Assembly (NCBI GenBank): GCA_028551475.1
Contig: CM052354.1
Span: forward strand, 12,049,172 to 12,113,171
Origin: Casuarina equisetifolia
Taxonomy: Eukaryota > Streptophyta > Magnoliopsida > Fagales > Casuarinaceae
Reading direction: 5' to 3'
DNA length: 64,000 bases
In this document: in pieces, positions 35,991-45,882 of the stretch
Layout: every line of letters starts with the position of its first letter
Position numbering within the stretch: position 1 is the stretch's first letter
The notes under the pieces: generated by a model
Seen by the model: the letters and a program-made list of their open reading frames with translations, nothing else
What the model was told of the DNA's origin: nothing
Databases searched by the model: none
Program-made: the position numbers and the translations under genes

Positions 35991-36096
35991 GGGTGCGATC
36001 GTACCAACACTAATGCACCGGATCCCATCAGAACACCACAGTTGAGCGTGCTTGGGCGAGAGTAGTATTAGGATGGATGACCTCATGTTGCACCCC
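35991..36096 (+). pseudogene. 5S copy 10 with 13-bp deletion
   Basis: 106 bp. Thirteen bases are lost between two CCTC repeats at the end of box C, consistent with slippage. Unlikely to bind TFIIIA correctly. Confidence 0.9.
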
Positions 36097-36314
36097 TCGT
36101 TTTGCTTTTTGTCACCCGTACGGGAGTTCCTAGGGATGCGAGAAGTGCCCTGAAGTCAACACGTGGCAAAAAAAAACTCGTGTTGTTTCCGTGCTACTTT
36201 TTTGCACGGTAAGGTAAATTACGAGGTCATTTGGTGGGGCACGCAAACCGAATGGATTGCCGAAGCAACGTTCTGAGATAGACGTACATTACCTGGCGAG
36301 AATCAAGCAACAAT

Positions 36315-36433
36315 GGGTGCGATCATACCAGCACTAATGCACCGAATCCCATCAGAACTCCGCAGTTAAGCGTGCTTGGGCGAGAGTAGTACTAGGATGG
36401 GTGACCTCCTGGGAAGTCCTCTTGTTGCACCCC
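36315..36433 (+). rRNA. 5S rRNA gene copy 11
   Basis: Near consensus: only 31A and 108T differ. Confidence 0.92.
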
Positions 36434-36650
36434 TCGTTGTGCTTTTTGTCACCCGTACGGTAGTTCCTAGGGATGCGTGAAGTGCCCCGATGTCAACACC
36501 TGGCAAAAAAAACTAGTGTTTTTTTTGCGCTACTTTTTTGCACGCTTAGGTAAATTGCGCGGTCATTTGGTGGGGCCCGCAAACCGAATGGATTGCCGAC
36601 GCAAGGTTTTGAGATCGACGTACATTACCCGGCGAGAATCGAGCAACAAC

Positions 36651-36769
36651 GGGTGCGATCATACCAGCACTAATGCACCGGATCCTAATAGAACTCCGTA
36701 GTTCAGCGTGCTTGGGCGAGAGTAGTACTAGGATGGGTGACCTCCTGGGAAGTCCTCGTGTTGCACCCC
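36651..36769 (+). rRNA. 5S rRNA gene copy 12
   Basis: Full length, five changes: 36T, 38A, 39T, 49T and 54C (box A). Confidence 0.9.
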
Positions 36770-36987
36770 TCGTTTTGCTTTTTGTCACCCGTATGGGAGT
36801 TCCTAGGGATGCGTGAAGTGCCCCGACATCAACACGTGGCAAAAAAAAACTCGTGTTTTTTTCGCGCTACTTTTTTGCACGGTTAGGTAAATTGCATGGT
36901 CATTTGGTGGGGCACGCAAACCGAATGAATTGCCGACGCAACGTTCTGAGATCGACGTACATTACCTGGCAAGAATCGAGCAACAAC

Positions 36988-37106
36988 GGGTGTGATCATA
37001 CCAACACTAATGCACCGGATCCCATCAGAACTTCGTAGTTAAGAGTGCTTGGGCGAGAGTAGTACTAGGATGGGTGACCTCCTGGGAAGTCCTTGTGTTG
37101 CACCCC
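36988..37106 (+). rRNA. 5S rRNA gene copy 13
   Basis: Full length, six changes: 6T, 17A, 46T, 49T, 57A and 107T. Confidence 0.9.
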
Positions 37107-37323
37107 TGGTTTTGCTTTTGGTCACCTGTACGGGAGTTCCTAGGGATGCGTGAAGTGCCCCGATGTCAACACGTGGCAAAAAAAGACTTGTGTTTTTTCC
37201 GCGCTACTTTTTTGCACGCTTAGGTAAATTGCGTGATCATTTGGTGGGACCCGCAAACCGAATGGATTGCCGACGCAAGGTTATGAGATCGAGGTACATT
37301 ACCGGCGAGAATCGAGCAACAAC

Positions 37324-37443
37324 GGGTGCGATCATACTAGCACTAATGCACCGGATCCCATCAGAACTCTGCAGTTAAGCGTGCTTGGGGCGAGAGTAGT
37401 ACTAGGATGGGTGACCTCCTGGGAAGTCCTCTTGTTGCACCCC
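37324..37443 (+). rRNA. 5S rRNA gene copy 14 (one-base insertion)
   Basis: 120 bp. An extra G lies in the GGGCGAG element between boxes A and C, with 15T, 47T and 108T. Confidence 0.9.
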
Positions 37444-37660
37444 TCGTTTTGCTTTTTGTCACCCGTACGGGAGTTCCTAGGGATGCGTGAAGTGCCCCGA
37501 TGTCAACACGTGGCAAAAAAAGACTTGTGTTTTTTCCGCGCTACTTTTTTGCACGCTTAGGTAAATTGCGCGATCATTTGGTGGGACCCGCAAACCGAAT
37601 GGATTGCCGACGCAAGGTTCTGAGATCGAGGTACATTACCGGCGGGAATCGAGCAACAAC

Positions 37661-37779
37661 GGGTGCGATCATACTAGCACTAATGCACCGGATCCCATCA
37701 GAACTCTGCAGTTAAGCGTGCTTGGGCGAGAGTAGTACTAGGATGGGTGACCTCCTGGGAAGTCGTCGTGTTGCACCCC
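37661..37779 (+). rRNA. 5S rRNA gene copy 15
   Basis: Near consensus: 15T, 47T and 105G. Shares 15T and 47T with copy 14, so the two are close relatives. Confidence 0.92.
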
Positions 37780-37997
37780 TCGTTTTGCTTTTTGTCACCC
37801 ATACGGGAGTTCTTAGGGATGCGTGAAGTGCCCCGATGTCAACACGTGGCAAAAAAAAACACGTGTTTTTTCCGCGCTACTTTTTTGCACACTTAGGTAA
37901 ATTGTGCGGTCATTTGGTGGGGCCCGCAAACCGAATGGAGTGCCGACGCAAGGCTCTGAGATCGAGGTACATTACGCGACGAGAATCGAGCAACAAC

Positions 37998-38116
37998 GGG
38001 TGCGATCATACTAGCACTAATGCACCGGATCCCATCAAAACTCCGCAGTTAAGCGTGCTTGGGTGAGAGTAGTACTAGGATGGGTTACCTCCTGGGAAGT
38101 CCTCATGTTGCACCCC
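37998..38116 (+). rRNA. 5S rRNA gene copy 16
   Basis: Full length, five changes: 15T, 41A, 67T, 89T and 108A. Confidence 0.9.
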
Positions 38117-38334
38117 TCGTTTTGCTTTTTATCACCCGTACGGGAGTTCCTAGGGATGCATGAAGTGCCCCGATGTCAACATGTGGCAAAAAAAAACATG
38201 TGTTTTTTTCGTGCTACTTTTTTGCACGCTTAGGTAAATTGCGCGGTCATTTGGTGGGGTACGCAAACCGAATGGATTGCCGACGCAACATTTTGAGATC
38301 GACGTACAATACCTGGCGAGAATCGAGCAACAAC

Positions 38335-38453
38335 GGGTGCGATCATACCAGCACTAATGCACTAGATCCCATCAAAACTCCGCATTTAGGCGTGCTTGGG
38401 GGAGAGTAGAACTAGGATGGGTGACCTCCTGGGAAGTCGTCGTGTTGCACCTA
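38335..38453 (+). rRNA. 5S rRNA gene copy 17 (box-A variant), diverged
   Basis: 51T and 55G plus about eight more changes, including 67G and an altered 3' end. Confidence 0.85.
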
Positions 38454-38671
38454 TCGTTTTGCATTTTGTCACCCATACGGTAGTTCTTAGGGATGCGTGA
38501 AGTGCCCCGATGTCAACACATGGCAAAAAGAAACTCGTGTTTTTTCCGCACTAACTTTTTGCATGCTTATGTAAATTGCGCGGTCATTTGGTGGGGCATG
38601 CAAACCGAATGGATTGCCGATGCAACGTTCTGAGATCGACGTACATTACCTGGCGAGAATCGAGCAACAAC

Positions 38672-38789
38672 GGGTGCGATCATACCAGCACTAATGCACC
38701 GGATCCCATCAGAACTCCGCATTTAGGCGTGCTTGGGCGAGAGTAGAACTAGGATGGGTGACCTCCTGGGAAGTCCTCGTGTTGCACCC
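38672..38789 (+). rRNA. 5S rRNA gene copy 18 (box-A variant), clipped by the gap
   Basis: 51T, 55G and 76A, as in copy 8. The last base falls in the N run. Confidence 0.9.
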
Positions 38790-39289
38790 NNNNNNNNNNN
38801 NNNNNNNNNNNNNNNNNNNNNNNNNNNNNNNNNNNNNNNNNNNNNNNNNNNNNNNNNNNNNNNNNNNNNNNNNNNNNNNNNNNNNNNNNNNNNNNNNNNN
38901 NNNNNNNNNNNNNNNNNNNNNNNNNNNNNNNNNNNNNNNNNNNNNNNNNNNNNNNNNNNNNNNNNNNNNNNNNNNNNNNNNNNNNNNNNNNNNNNNNNNN
39001 NNNNNNNNNNNNNNNNNNNNNNNNNNNNNNNNNNNNNNNNNNNNNNNNNNNNNNNNNNNNNNNNNNNNNNNNNNNNNNNNNNNNNNNNNNNNNNNNNNNN
39101 NNNNNNNNNNNNNNNNNNNNNNNNNNNNNNNNNNNNNNNNNNNNNNNNNNNNNNNNNNNNNNNNNNNNNNNNNNNNNNNNNNNNNNNNNNNNNNNNNNNN
39201 NNNNNNNNNNNNNNNNNNNNNNNNNNNNNNNNNNNNNNNNNNNNNNNNNNNNNNNNNNNNNNNNNNNNNNNNNNNNNNNNNNNNNNNNN
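38790..39289. other. Assembly gap, 500 N
   Basis: Exactly 500 N inside the array. This is probably a nominal size. Sequence resumes in a spacer, so at least one 5S unit is hidden. Confidence 0.99.
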
Positions 39290-39469
39290 CTTTTTGTCAC
39301 CCGTACGGGAGTTCCTAGGGATGCGTGAAGTGCCCCGATGTCAACACGTGGCAAAAAAAAACTCGTGTTTTTTCCGCGCTACTTTTCGGTACGGTTAGGT
39401 AAATTGTACGGTCATTTGGTGGGGCCCGCAAACCGAATGGATTGAGGACGCAACGTTCTGAGATCGACG

Positions 39470-39476
39470 TACATTA
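39470..39476 (+). promoter_or_regulatory. TATA-like element upstream of 5S copy 19
   Basis: TACATTA at -30 to -24, the place where plant 5S genes carry an upstream TATA-like box. The same block precedes most copies. Confidence 0.45.
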
Positions 39477-39499
39477 CCCGACGGGGATCGAGAAACAAC

Positions 39500-39618
39500 G
39501 GGTGCGATCATACCAGCACTAATGCACCGGATCCCATCAGAACTCCGCAGTTAAGCGTGCTTGGGCGAGAGTAGTACTAGGATGGGTGACCTCCTGGGAA
39601 GTCCTCGTGTTGCACCCC
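39500..39618 (+). rRNA. 5S rRNA gene copy 19 (consensus)
   Basis: Matches the 119-nt array consensus at every position, and that consensus agrees with the common angiosperm 5S sequence as I know it. The product is the 5S rRNA of the large ribosomal subunit, made by RNA polymerase III. Internal control elements are intact, C is at -1, and T runs follow the 3' end. A best candidate for an active gene, although methylation state cannot be judged from sequence. Confidence 0.96.
39549..39597 (+). promoter_or_regulatory. Internal control region of 5S copy 19
   Basis: Box A at 50-64 of the gene (contains GTTAAGCGTGCTTGG), the intermediate element at 67-72, and box C at 80-98 (contains GGATGGGTGACC). 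These bind TFIIIA. Box A is the segment changed in the 51T/55G copies. Confidence 0.8.
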
Positions 39619-39837
39619 TCTTTTTGCTTTTTGTCACCCGTACGGGAGTTCCTAGGGATGCGTGAAGTGCCCCGATGTCAACACGTGGCAAAAAAAAAAC
39701 TCGTGTTTTTTCCGCGCTACTTTTTTGCACGGTTAGGTAAATTGTACGGTCATTTGGTGGGGCTCGCAAACCGAATGGATTGAGGACGCAACGTTCTGAG
39801 ATCGACGTACGTTACCCGACGGGGATTTAGAAACAAC

Positions 39838-39956
39838 GGGTGTGATTATACCAGCACTAATGCGCCGCATCCCATCAGAACTCTGCAGTTAAGCGTGCTT
39901 GGGCGAGACTAGTACTAGGATGGGTGACCTCCTGGGAAGTCCCCGTGTTGCAGCCC
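39838..39956 (+). rRNA. 5S rRNA gene copy 20
   Basis: Full length, about eight changes: 6T, 10T, 27G, 31C, 47T, 72C, 106C and 116G. Confidence 0.9.
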
Positions 39957-40174
39957 TCGTTTTCCTTTTTGTCACCCGTACGGGAGTTCCTAGGGATGCG
40001 TGAAGTGCCCCGATGTCAACACGTGGCAAAAAAAAACTCGTGTTTTTTCCACGTTACTTTTTTGCTCGGTTAGGTACATTGTACGGTCATTTTGTGGGGC
40101 CCGCAAACGGAATGGATTGCCGACGCAACGTTCTGAGATCGACGTACATTACCCGGCGGGGATCGAGACACAAC

Positions 40175-40293
40175 GGGTGCGATGACACCAGCACTAATGC
40201 ACCGGATCCCATGAAAACACCGCATTTAGGCTCGCTTGGGCGAGAGTAATACTAGGATAGGTGACCTCCTGGGAAGTCCTCGTGTTGCACCCC
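40175..40293 (+). rRNA. 5S rRNA gene copy 21 (box-A variant), diverged
   Basis: 51T and 55G, with 10G and 12C (GATGACACC instead of GATCATACC) and further changes at 39, 41, 45 and 58-59. Confidence 0.85.
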
Positions 40294-40509
40294 TCGTTTT
40301 GCTTTCTGTCACCCGTACGGTAGTTCCTAGGGATGCGTGAAGTGCCCCCATGTCAACATGTGGCAAAGAAAACTCATGTTTTGTCTGCGCTACTTTTTTG
40401 CACGGTTAGGTAATTTGCGCAGTCATTTGGTGGGGCCACAAACGGAATGGATTACTGACGCAACGTTCTGAGATTGACGTACATTACCTGACGAGGATCG
40501 TGGAACAAC

Positions 40510-40628
40510 GGGTGCGATGACACCAGCACTAATGCACCGGATCCCATCAGAACACCGCATTTAGGCATGCTTGGGCGAGAGTTGTACTAGGATGGGTGAC
40601 CTCCTGGGAAGTCCTCGTGTTGCACCCC
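40510..40628 (+). rRNA. 5S rRNA gene copy 22 (box-A variant)
   Basis: 51T, 55G, 10G, 12C, 45A, 58A and 74T. Confidence 0.88.
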
Positions 40629-40847
40629 TCGTTTTCCTTTTTGTCACCTGTACGGTAGGTCCAAGGGATGCGTGAAGTGCCCCAATGTCAACACGTGGCA
40701 AAAAAAAAACTCGTGTTTTTTCCACGCAACTTTTTTGCACGGTTAGGTAAGTTGCGTGGTCATTTGGTGGGCCCAACAAATGGAATGGATTGCCGACGCA
40801 ACGTTCTGAGATCGACGTACATTACCCGATGAGGATCGAGCAACAAC

Positions 40848-40966
40848 GGGTGCGATCAGACCAGCACTAATGCACCGAATCCCATCAGAACTCTGCATTT
40901 AGGCGTCCTTGGGCGAGAGTAGTACTAGCATGGGTGACCTCCTGGGAAGTCCTCGTGTTGCACCCC
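40848..40966 (+). rRNA. 5S rRNA gene copy 23 (box-A variant)
   Basis: 51T, 55G, 12G, 31A, 47T, 60C and 82C. Confidence 0.88.
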
Positions 40967-41183
40967 TCGTTTTGCTTTTTGTCACCCGTACGATAGTTCC
41001 TAGGGATGCGTGAAGTGCCCCGATGTCAACACGTGGTAAAAAAAAACTCATGTTTTTCCGCGCTACTTTTTTCCACGGTTAGGTAAATTATGCGGTCATT
41101 TGGTGGTGCCCGTAAACCGAATGGATTGCCGACGCAACGTTCTGAGATCGACGTACATTACCCGACAAGGATCGAGCAACAAC

Positions 41184-41302
41184 GGGTGCGATCATACCAG
41201 CACTAATGCACCGGATCCCATCAGAACTCTGCATTAAGGCGTGCTTGGGCGAGAGTAGTACTAGGCTGGGTGACCTCCTGGGAAGTCCTCGTGTTGCACC
41301 CC
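41184..41302 (+). rRNA. 5S rRNA gene copy 24 (box-A variant)
   Basis: 51T, 53A, 55G, 47T and 83C. Confidence 0.88.
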
Positions 41303-41519
41303 TCATTTTGCTTTTTGTCACCCGTACGAGAGTTCCTAGGGATGCGTGAAGTGCCCCGATGCCAACACGTGGCAAAAACAAACTCATTTTTTTCCGCGCT
41401 ACTTTTTTGCACGGTTAGGTAAATTGCACAGTCATTTGGTGGGGCCCACAAACGGAATGGATTGCCGATGCAACGTTCTGAGATTGACGTACATTACCCG
41501 ACGAGGATCGAGCAACAAC

Positions 41520-41638
41520 GGGTGCGATCATACCAGCACTAATGCACCGGATCCCATCAGAACACCACATTTAGGCATGCTTGGGCGAGAGTAGTACTAG
41601 GATGGGTGACCTCCTGGGAAGTCCTCGTGTTGCACCCC
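41520..41638 (+). rRNA. 5S rRNA gene copy 25 (box-A variant)
   Basis: 45A, 48A, 51T, 55G and 58A; the second half is consensus. Confidence 0.88.
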
Positions 41639-41857
41639 TCGTTTTGCTTTTTGTCACCCGTACAGGAGTTCCAAGGGATGCATGAAGTGCCCCGATGCCA
41701 ACATGTGGCAAAAAAAAAACTCGTGCTTTTTCCGCGCTACTTTTCGGTACGGTTAGCTAAATTGTACGATCATTTGGTGGGGCCCGCAAACCGAATGGAT
41801 TGAGGACGCAACGTTCTGAGATCGACGTACATTACCCGACGGGGATCGAGAAACAAC

Positions 41858-41934
41858 GGGTGCGATCATACCAGCACTAATGCACCGGATCCCATCAGAA
41901 CTCCGCAGTTAAGCAAGTCCTCGTGTTGCACCCC
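41858..41934 (+). pseudogene. 5S copy 26 with 42-bp deletion
   Basis: 77 bp. Everything from GTGCTTGGG through most of box C is missing; TTAAGC is joined directly to AAGTCCTCG. The remainder is consensus, so the deletion is recent relative to point decay. Confidence 0.92.
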
Positions 41935-42152
41935 TCTTTTTGCTTTTTGTCACCCGTACGGGAGTTCCTAGGGATGCGTGAAGTGCCCCGATGTCAACAC
42001 GTGGCAAAAAAAAACTCGTGTTTTTTCCGCGCTACTTTTCGGTACGGTTAGGTAAATTGTACGGTCATTTGGTGGGGCCCGCAAACCGAATGGATTGAGG
42101 ACGCAACGTTCTGAGATCGACGTACATTACCCGACGGGGATGGAGAAACAAC

Positions 42153-42271
42153 GGGTGCGATCATACCAGCAGTAATGCGCTGAATCCCATTAGAACTCCG
42201 CAGTTAAGCGTGCTTGGGCGAGAGTAGTACTAGGGTGGGTGACCTCCTGGGAAGTCCTCGTGTTGCACCCC
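42153..42271 (+). rRNA. 5S rRNA gene copy 27
   Basis: Full length, about six changes: 20G, 27G, 29T, 31A, 39T and 83G. Confidence 0.9.
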
Positions 42272-42488
42272 TCTTTTTGCTTTTTGTCACCCGTACGGGA
42301 GTTCCTAGGGATGCGTGAAGTGCCCCGATGTCAACACGTGGCAAAAAAAACTCGTGTTTTTTCCGCGCTACTTTTCGGTACGGTTAGGTAAATTGTACGG
42401 TCATTTGGTGGGGCCCGCAAACCGAATGGATTGAGGACGCAACGTTCTGAGATCGATGTACTTTACCCGACGGGGATCGAGAAACAAC

Positions 42489-42607
42489 GGGTGCGATCAT
42501 ACCAGCACTAATGCACCGGATCCCATCAGAACTCCGCAGTTAAGCGTGCTTGGGCGAGAGTAGTACTAGGATGGGTGACCTCCTGGGAAGTCCTCGTGTT
42601 GCACCCC
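42489..42607 (+). rRNA. 5S rRNA gene copy 28 (consensus)
   Basis: Matches the consensus at all 119 positions, like copy 19. Its spacer belongs to the CTTTTCGGTACGG type. A best candidate for an active gene. Confidence 0.96.
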
Positions 42608-42826
42608 TCTTTTTGCTTTTTGTCACCCGTACGGGAGTTCCTAGGGATGCGTGAAGTGCCCCGATGTCAACACGTCGCAAAAAAAAAACTCGTGTTTTTT
42701 CCGCGCTACTTTTCGGTACGGTTAGGTAAATTGTACTGTCATTTGGTGGGGCCCGCAAACCGAATGGATTGAGGACGCAACGTTCTGAGATCGACGTACA
42801 TTACCCGACGGGGATCGAGAAACAAC

Positions 42827-42945
42827 GGGTGCGATCATACCAGCACTAATGCACCGGATCCCATCAGAACTCCGCAGTTAAGCGTGCTTGGGCGAGAGTA
42901 GTACTAGGATGGGTGACCTCCTGGGAAGTCCTCGTGTTGCACCCA
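42827..42945 (+). rRNA. 5S rRNA gene copy 29 (near-consensus)
   Basis: Differs only at the last base (119A), which probably lies at the processed 3' end. All promoter elements are intact. Confidence 0.95.
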
Positions 42946-43162
42946 TGGTTTTTCTTTTTGTCACCCGTACGGGAGTTCCTAGGGATGCGTGAAGTGCCCC
43001 GATGTCAACACGTGGCAAAAAAAACTCGTGTTTTTTCCGCGCTACTTTTCGGTACGGTTAGGTAAATTGTACGGTCATTTGGTGGGGCCCGCAAACCGAA
43101 TGGATTGAGGACGCAACGTTCTGAGATCGACGTACATTACCCGACGGGGATCGAGAAACAAC

Positions 43163-43239
43163 GGGTGCGATCATACCAGCACTAATGCACCGGATCCCAT
43201 CAGAACTCCGCAGTTAAGCAAGTCCTCGTGTTGCACCCC
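43163..43239 (+). pseudogene. 5S copy 30 with the same 42-bp deletion as copy 26
   Basis: 77 bp with breakpoints identical to copy 26, four units downstream. Confidence 0.92.
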
Positions 43240-43457
43240 TCTTTTTGCTTTTTGTCACCCGTACGGGAGTTCCTAGGGATGCGTGAAGTGCCCCGATGTC
43301 AACACGTGGCAAAAAAAAACTCGTGTTTTTTCCGCGCTACTTTTCGGTACGGTTAGGTAAATTGTACGGTCATTTGGTGGGGCCCGCAAACCGAATGGAT
43401 TGAGGACGCAACGTTCTGAGATCAACGTACATTACCCGACGGGGATCTTCAAAGAAT

Positions 43458-43575
43458 GGGTGCGATCATACAACACTAATGCATCAGATCCCATCAGAAC
43501 TCCGCAGTTAAGCGTGCTTGGGTGAGAGTAGTACTAGGATGGGCGACGTCCTGGGAAGTCCTCGTGTTGCACCCC
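43458..43575 (+). rRNA. 5S rRNA gene copy 31 (one-base deletion)
   Basis: 118 bp. One base is lost in ATACCAGCAC, with further changes at 28-30, 67T and 88C. The upstream flank also differs (GATCTTCAAAGAATGGG). Confidence 0.85.
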
Positions 43576-43792
43576 TCATTTTTCTTTTTGTCACCCGTAC
43601 GGCAGTTCCTAGGGATGCGTGAAGCACCCCGATGTCAACACGTGGCAAAAAAAAACTCGTGTTTTTTCCGCGCTACTTTCGGTACGGTTAGGCAAATTGT
43701 ACGGTCATTTGGTGGGGCCCGCAAACCGAATGGATTGAGGACGCAACGTTCTGAGATCGACGTACATTACCCGACGGGGATCGAGAAACAAC

Positions 43793-43911
43793 GGGTGCGA
43801 TCATACCAGCACTAATGCACCGGATCCCATCAGAACTCCGCAGTTAAGCGTGCTTGGGCGAGAGTAGTACTAGGATGGGTGACCTCCTGGGAAGTCCTCG
43901 TGTTGCACCCT
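43793..43911 (+). rRNA. 5S rRNA gene copy 32 (near-consensus)
   Basis: Differs only at position 119 (T). Confidence 0.95.
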
Positions 43912-44129
43912 TCTTTTTTCTTTTTGTCACCCGTATTGGAGTTCCTAGGGTTGCGTGAAGTGTCCCGATGTCAACACGTGCCAAAAAAAAACTCGTGTTT
44001 TTTCCGCGCTACTTTTCGGTACGGTTAGGTAAATTGTACGGTCATTTGGTGGGGCCCACAAACGGAATGGATTGCCGATGCAACGTTTTGAGATTGACGT
44101 ACATTACCCAACGAGGATCGAGCAACAAC

Positions 44130-44248
44130 GGGTGCGATCATACCAGCACTAATGCACCGGATCCCATTAGAACACCGCATTTAGGCGTGCTTGGGCGAGA
44201 GTAGTACTAGGATGGGTGACCTCTTGGTAAGTCCTCGTGTTGCACCCC
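44130..44248 (+). rRNA. 5S rRNA gene copy 33 (box-A variant)
   Basis: 39T, 45A, 51T, 55G, 95T and 99T. Confidence 0.88.
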
Positions 44249-44465
44249 TCGTTTTGCTTTTTGTCACCCGTACGGTAGTTCCTAGGGATGCGTGAAGTGC
44301 CCCGATGTCAACACGTGGTAAAAAAAAACTCATGTTTTTCTGTGCTACTTTTTTGCACGGTTAGGTAAATTGTGCGGTCATTTGGTTGGGCCCGCAAACC
44401 GAATGGATTGCCGATGCAGCTTTCTGAGATCGACGTACATTACCCGACGAGGATCGAGCAACAAC

Positions 44466-44584
44466 GGGTGCGATCATACCAGTACTAATGCACTGAATCC
44501 CATCAGAACACCACATTTAGGCGTGCTTGGGCGAGAGTAGTACTAGGAGGGGTGACCTCTTGGAAAGTCCTCGTGTTGCACCCT
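44466..44584 (+). rRNA. 5S rRNA gene copy 34 (box-A variant), diverged
   Basis: 18T, 29T, 31A, 45A, 48A, 51T, 55G and changes in box C. Confidence 0.85.
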
Positions 44585-44801
44585 TCGTTTTGCTTTTTGT
44601 CACCCGTACGGGAGTTCCTAGGGATGCATGAAGTGCCCCGATGTCAACACGTGGCAAAAAAAACTCGTGTTTTGTCCGTGCTACTTTTTTACACGGTTAG
44701 GTAAATTGCACAGCCACTTGGTGGGGCCCGCAAACGGAATGGATTGCCGACGCAACGTTCTGAGATCGACGTACATTACCCGACGAGGATCGAGCAACAA
44801 C

Positions 44802-44920
44802 GGGTGCGATGACACCAGCACTAATGCACCGGATCCCATCAAAACACCGCATTTAGGCGTGCTTGGGCGAGAGTAGTACTAGGATGGGTGACCTCCTGGG
44901 AAGTCCTCGTGTTGCACCCC
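44802..44920 (+). rRNA. 5S rRNA gene copy 35 (box-A variant)
   Basis: 10G, 12C, 41A, 45A, 51T and 55G; consensus from 56 onward. Confidence 0.88.
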
Positions 44921-45137
44921 TCGTTTTGCTTTTTGTCACCCGTACGGTAGTTCCTAGGGATGCGTGAAGTGCCCCCATGTCAACACATGGTAAAAAAAAC
45001 TCGTGTTTTGTCCGCGCTACTTTTTTGCACGGTTAGGTAAATTGCACGGTCATTTGGTGGGGCCCACAAACCGAATGGATTACCGACGCAACGTTCTGAG
45101 ATTGACGTACATTACCCGACGAGGATCGAGGAACAAC

Positions 45138-45256
45138 GGGTGCGATGACACCAGCACTAATGCACCGGATCCCATCAGAACACCGTATTTAGGCGTGCTT
45201 GGGCGAGAGTAGTACTAGGATGGGTGACCTCCTGGGAAGTCCTCGTGTTGCACTCC
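45138..45256 (+). rRNA. 5S rRNA gene copy 36 (box-A variant)
   Basis: 10G, 12C, 45A, 49T, 51T, 55G and 117T. Confidence 0.88.
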
Positions 45257-45473
45257 TTGTTTTGCTTTTTGTCACCCGTACGGTAGTTCCTAGGGATGCG
45301 TGAAGTGCCCCCATGTCAACACGTGGCAAAAAAAACTCGTGTTTTTTCTGCGCTACTTTTTTGCACGGTTAGGTAAATTGTGCGGTCATTTGGTGGGGCC
45401 CGCAAAAGGAATGGATTGCCGACGCAACGTTCTGAGATCGACGTACATTACCCGACGAGGATCAAGCAACAAC

Positions 45474-45592
45474 GGGTGCGATCATACCAGTACTAATGCA
45501 CCGGATCCCATCAGAACACCGTATTTAGGCGTGCTTGGGCGAGAGTAGTACTAGGATGGGTGACCTCCTAGGAAGTCCTCGTGTTGCACCCC
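45474..45592 (+). rRNA. 5S rRNA gene copy 37 (box-A variant)
   Basis: 18T, 45A, 49T, 51T, 55G and 97A. Confidence 0.88.
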
Positions 45593-45808
45593 TCGTTTTG
45601 CTTTTTGTCACCCGTACGGGAGTTCCTAGGGATGCGTGAAGTGCCCCGATGCCAACACGTGGCAAAAAAAACTCGTGTTTTTTCCACGCTACTTTTTTGC
45701 ACGGTTAGGTAAATTGCGCGGTCATTTGGTGGGCTTGCAAACCGAATGGATTGCCGACGCAACGTTCTGAGATCAACGTACATTATCCGACGAGGATCGA
45801 GCAACAAC

Positions 45809-45882
45809 GGGTGCGATCATACCAGCACTAATGCACCGGATCCCATCAGAACACCGCATTTAGGCGTGCTTGGCCGAGAGTA
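45809..45882 (+). pseudogene. 5S copy 38, cut off at the array edge
   Basis: The first 74 bases only, with 45A, 51T, 55G and 66C. The gene stops within AGTA and joins the LTR of a SIRE-like Copia element. Box C is missing. Confidence 0.92.

Larger units (their letters stand above)
32773..45882 (+). repeat. 5S rDNA tandem array (38 readable copies)
   Basis: Head-to-tail units of about 337 bp: a 119-bp 5S gene and a roughly 218-bp spacer. Every unit is on the plus strand. The spacer contains a poly-A stretch after ACACGTGGCA, a T-rich part, and the block CGTACATTACCCGACG just upstream of each gene. T runs (TCGTTTTGCTTTTT) follow each gene and would end RNA polymerase III transcription. The left end starts part-way through a spacer and the right end stops inside a gene, so both edges are broken. 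Many copies carry C-to-T or G-to-A changes at CpG, which suggests methylated, poorly transcribed DNA. Confidence 0.97.

Noticed and set aside
38733..39398. Long open frames across the gap
   Set aside because: They are made of N; no coding information exists there.
32773..45882. Regularly spaced repeats as a CRISPR-like array
   Set aside because: The unit is 337 bp, the 'spacers' are homologous to each other, and the conserved part is a 5S gene. This is rDNA.
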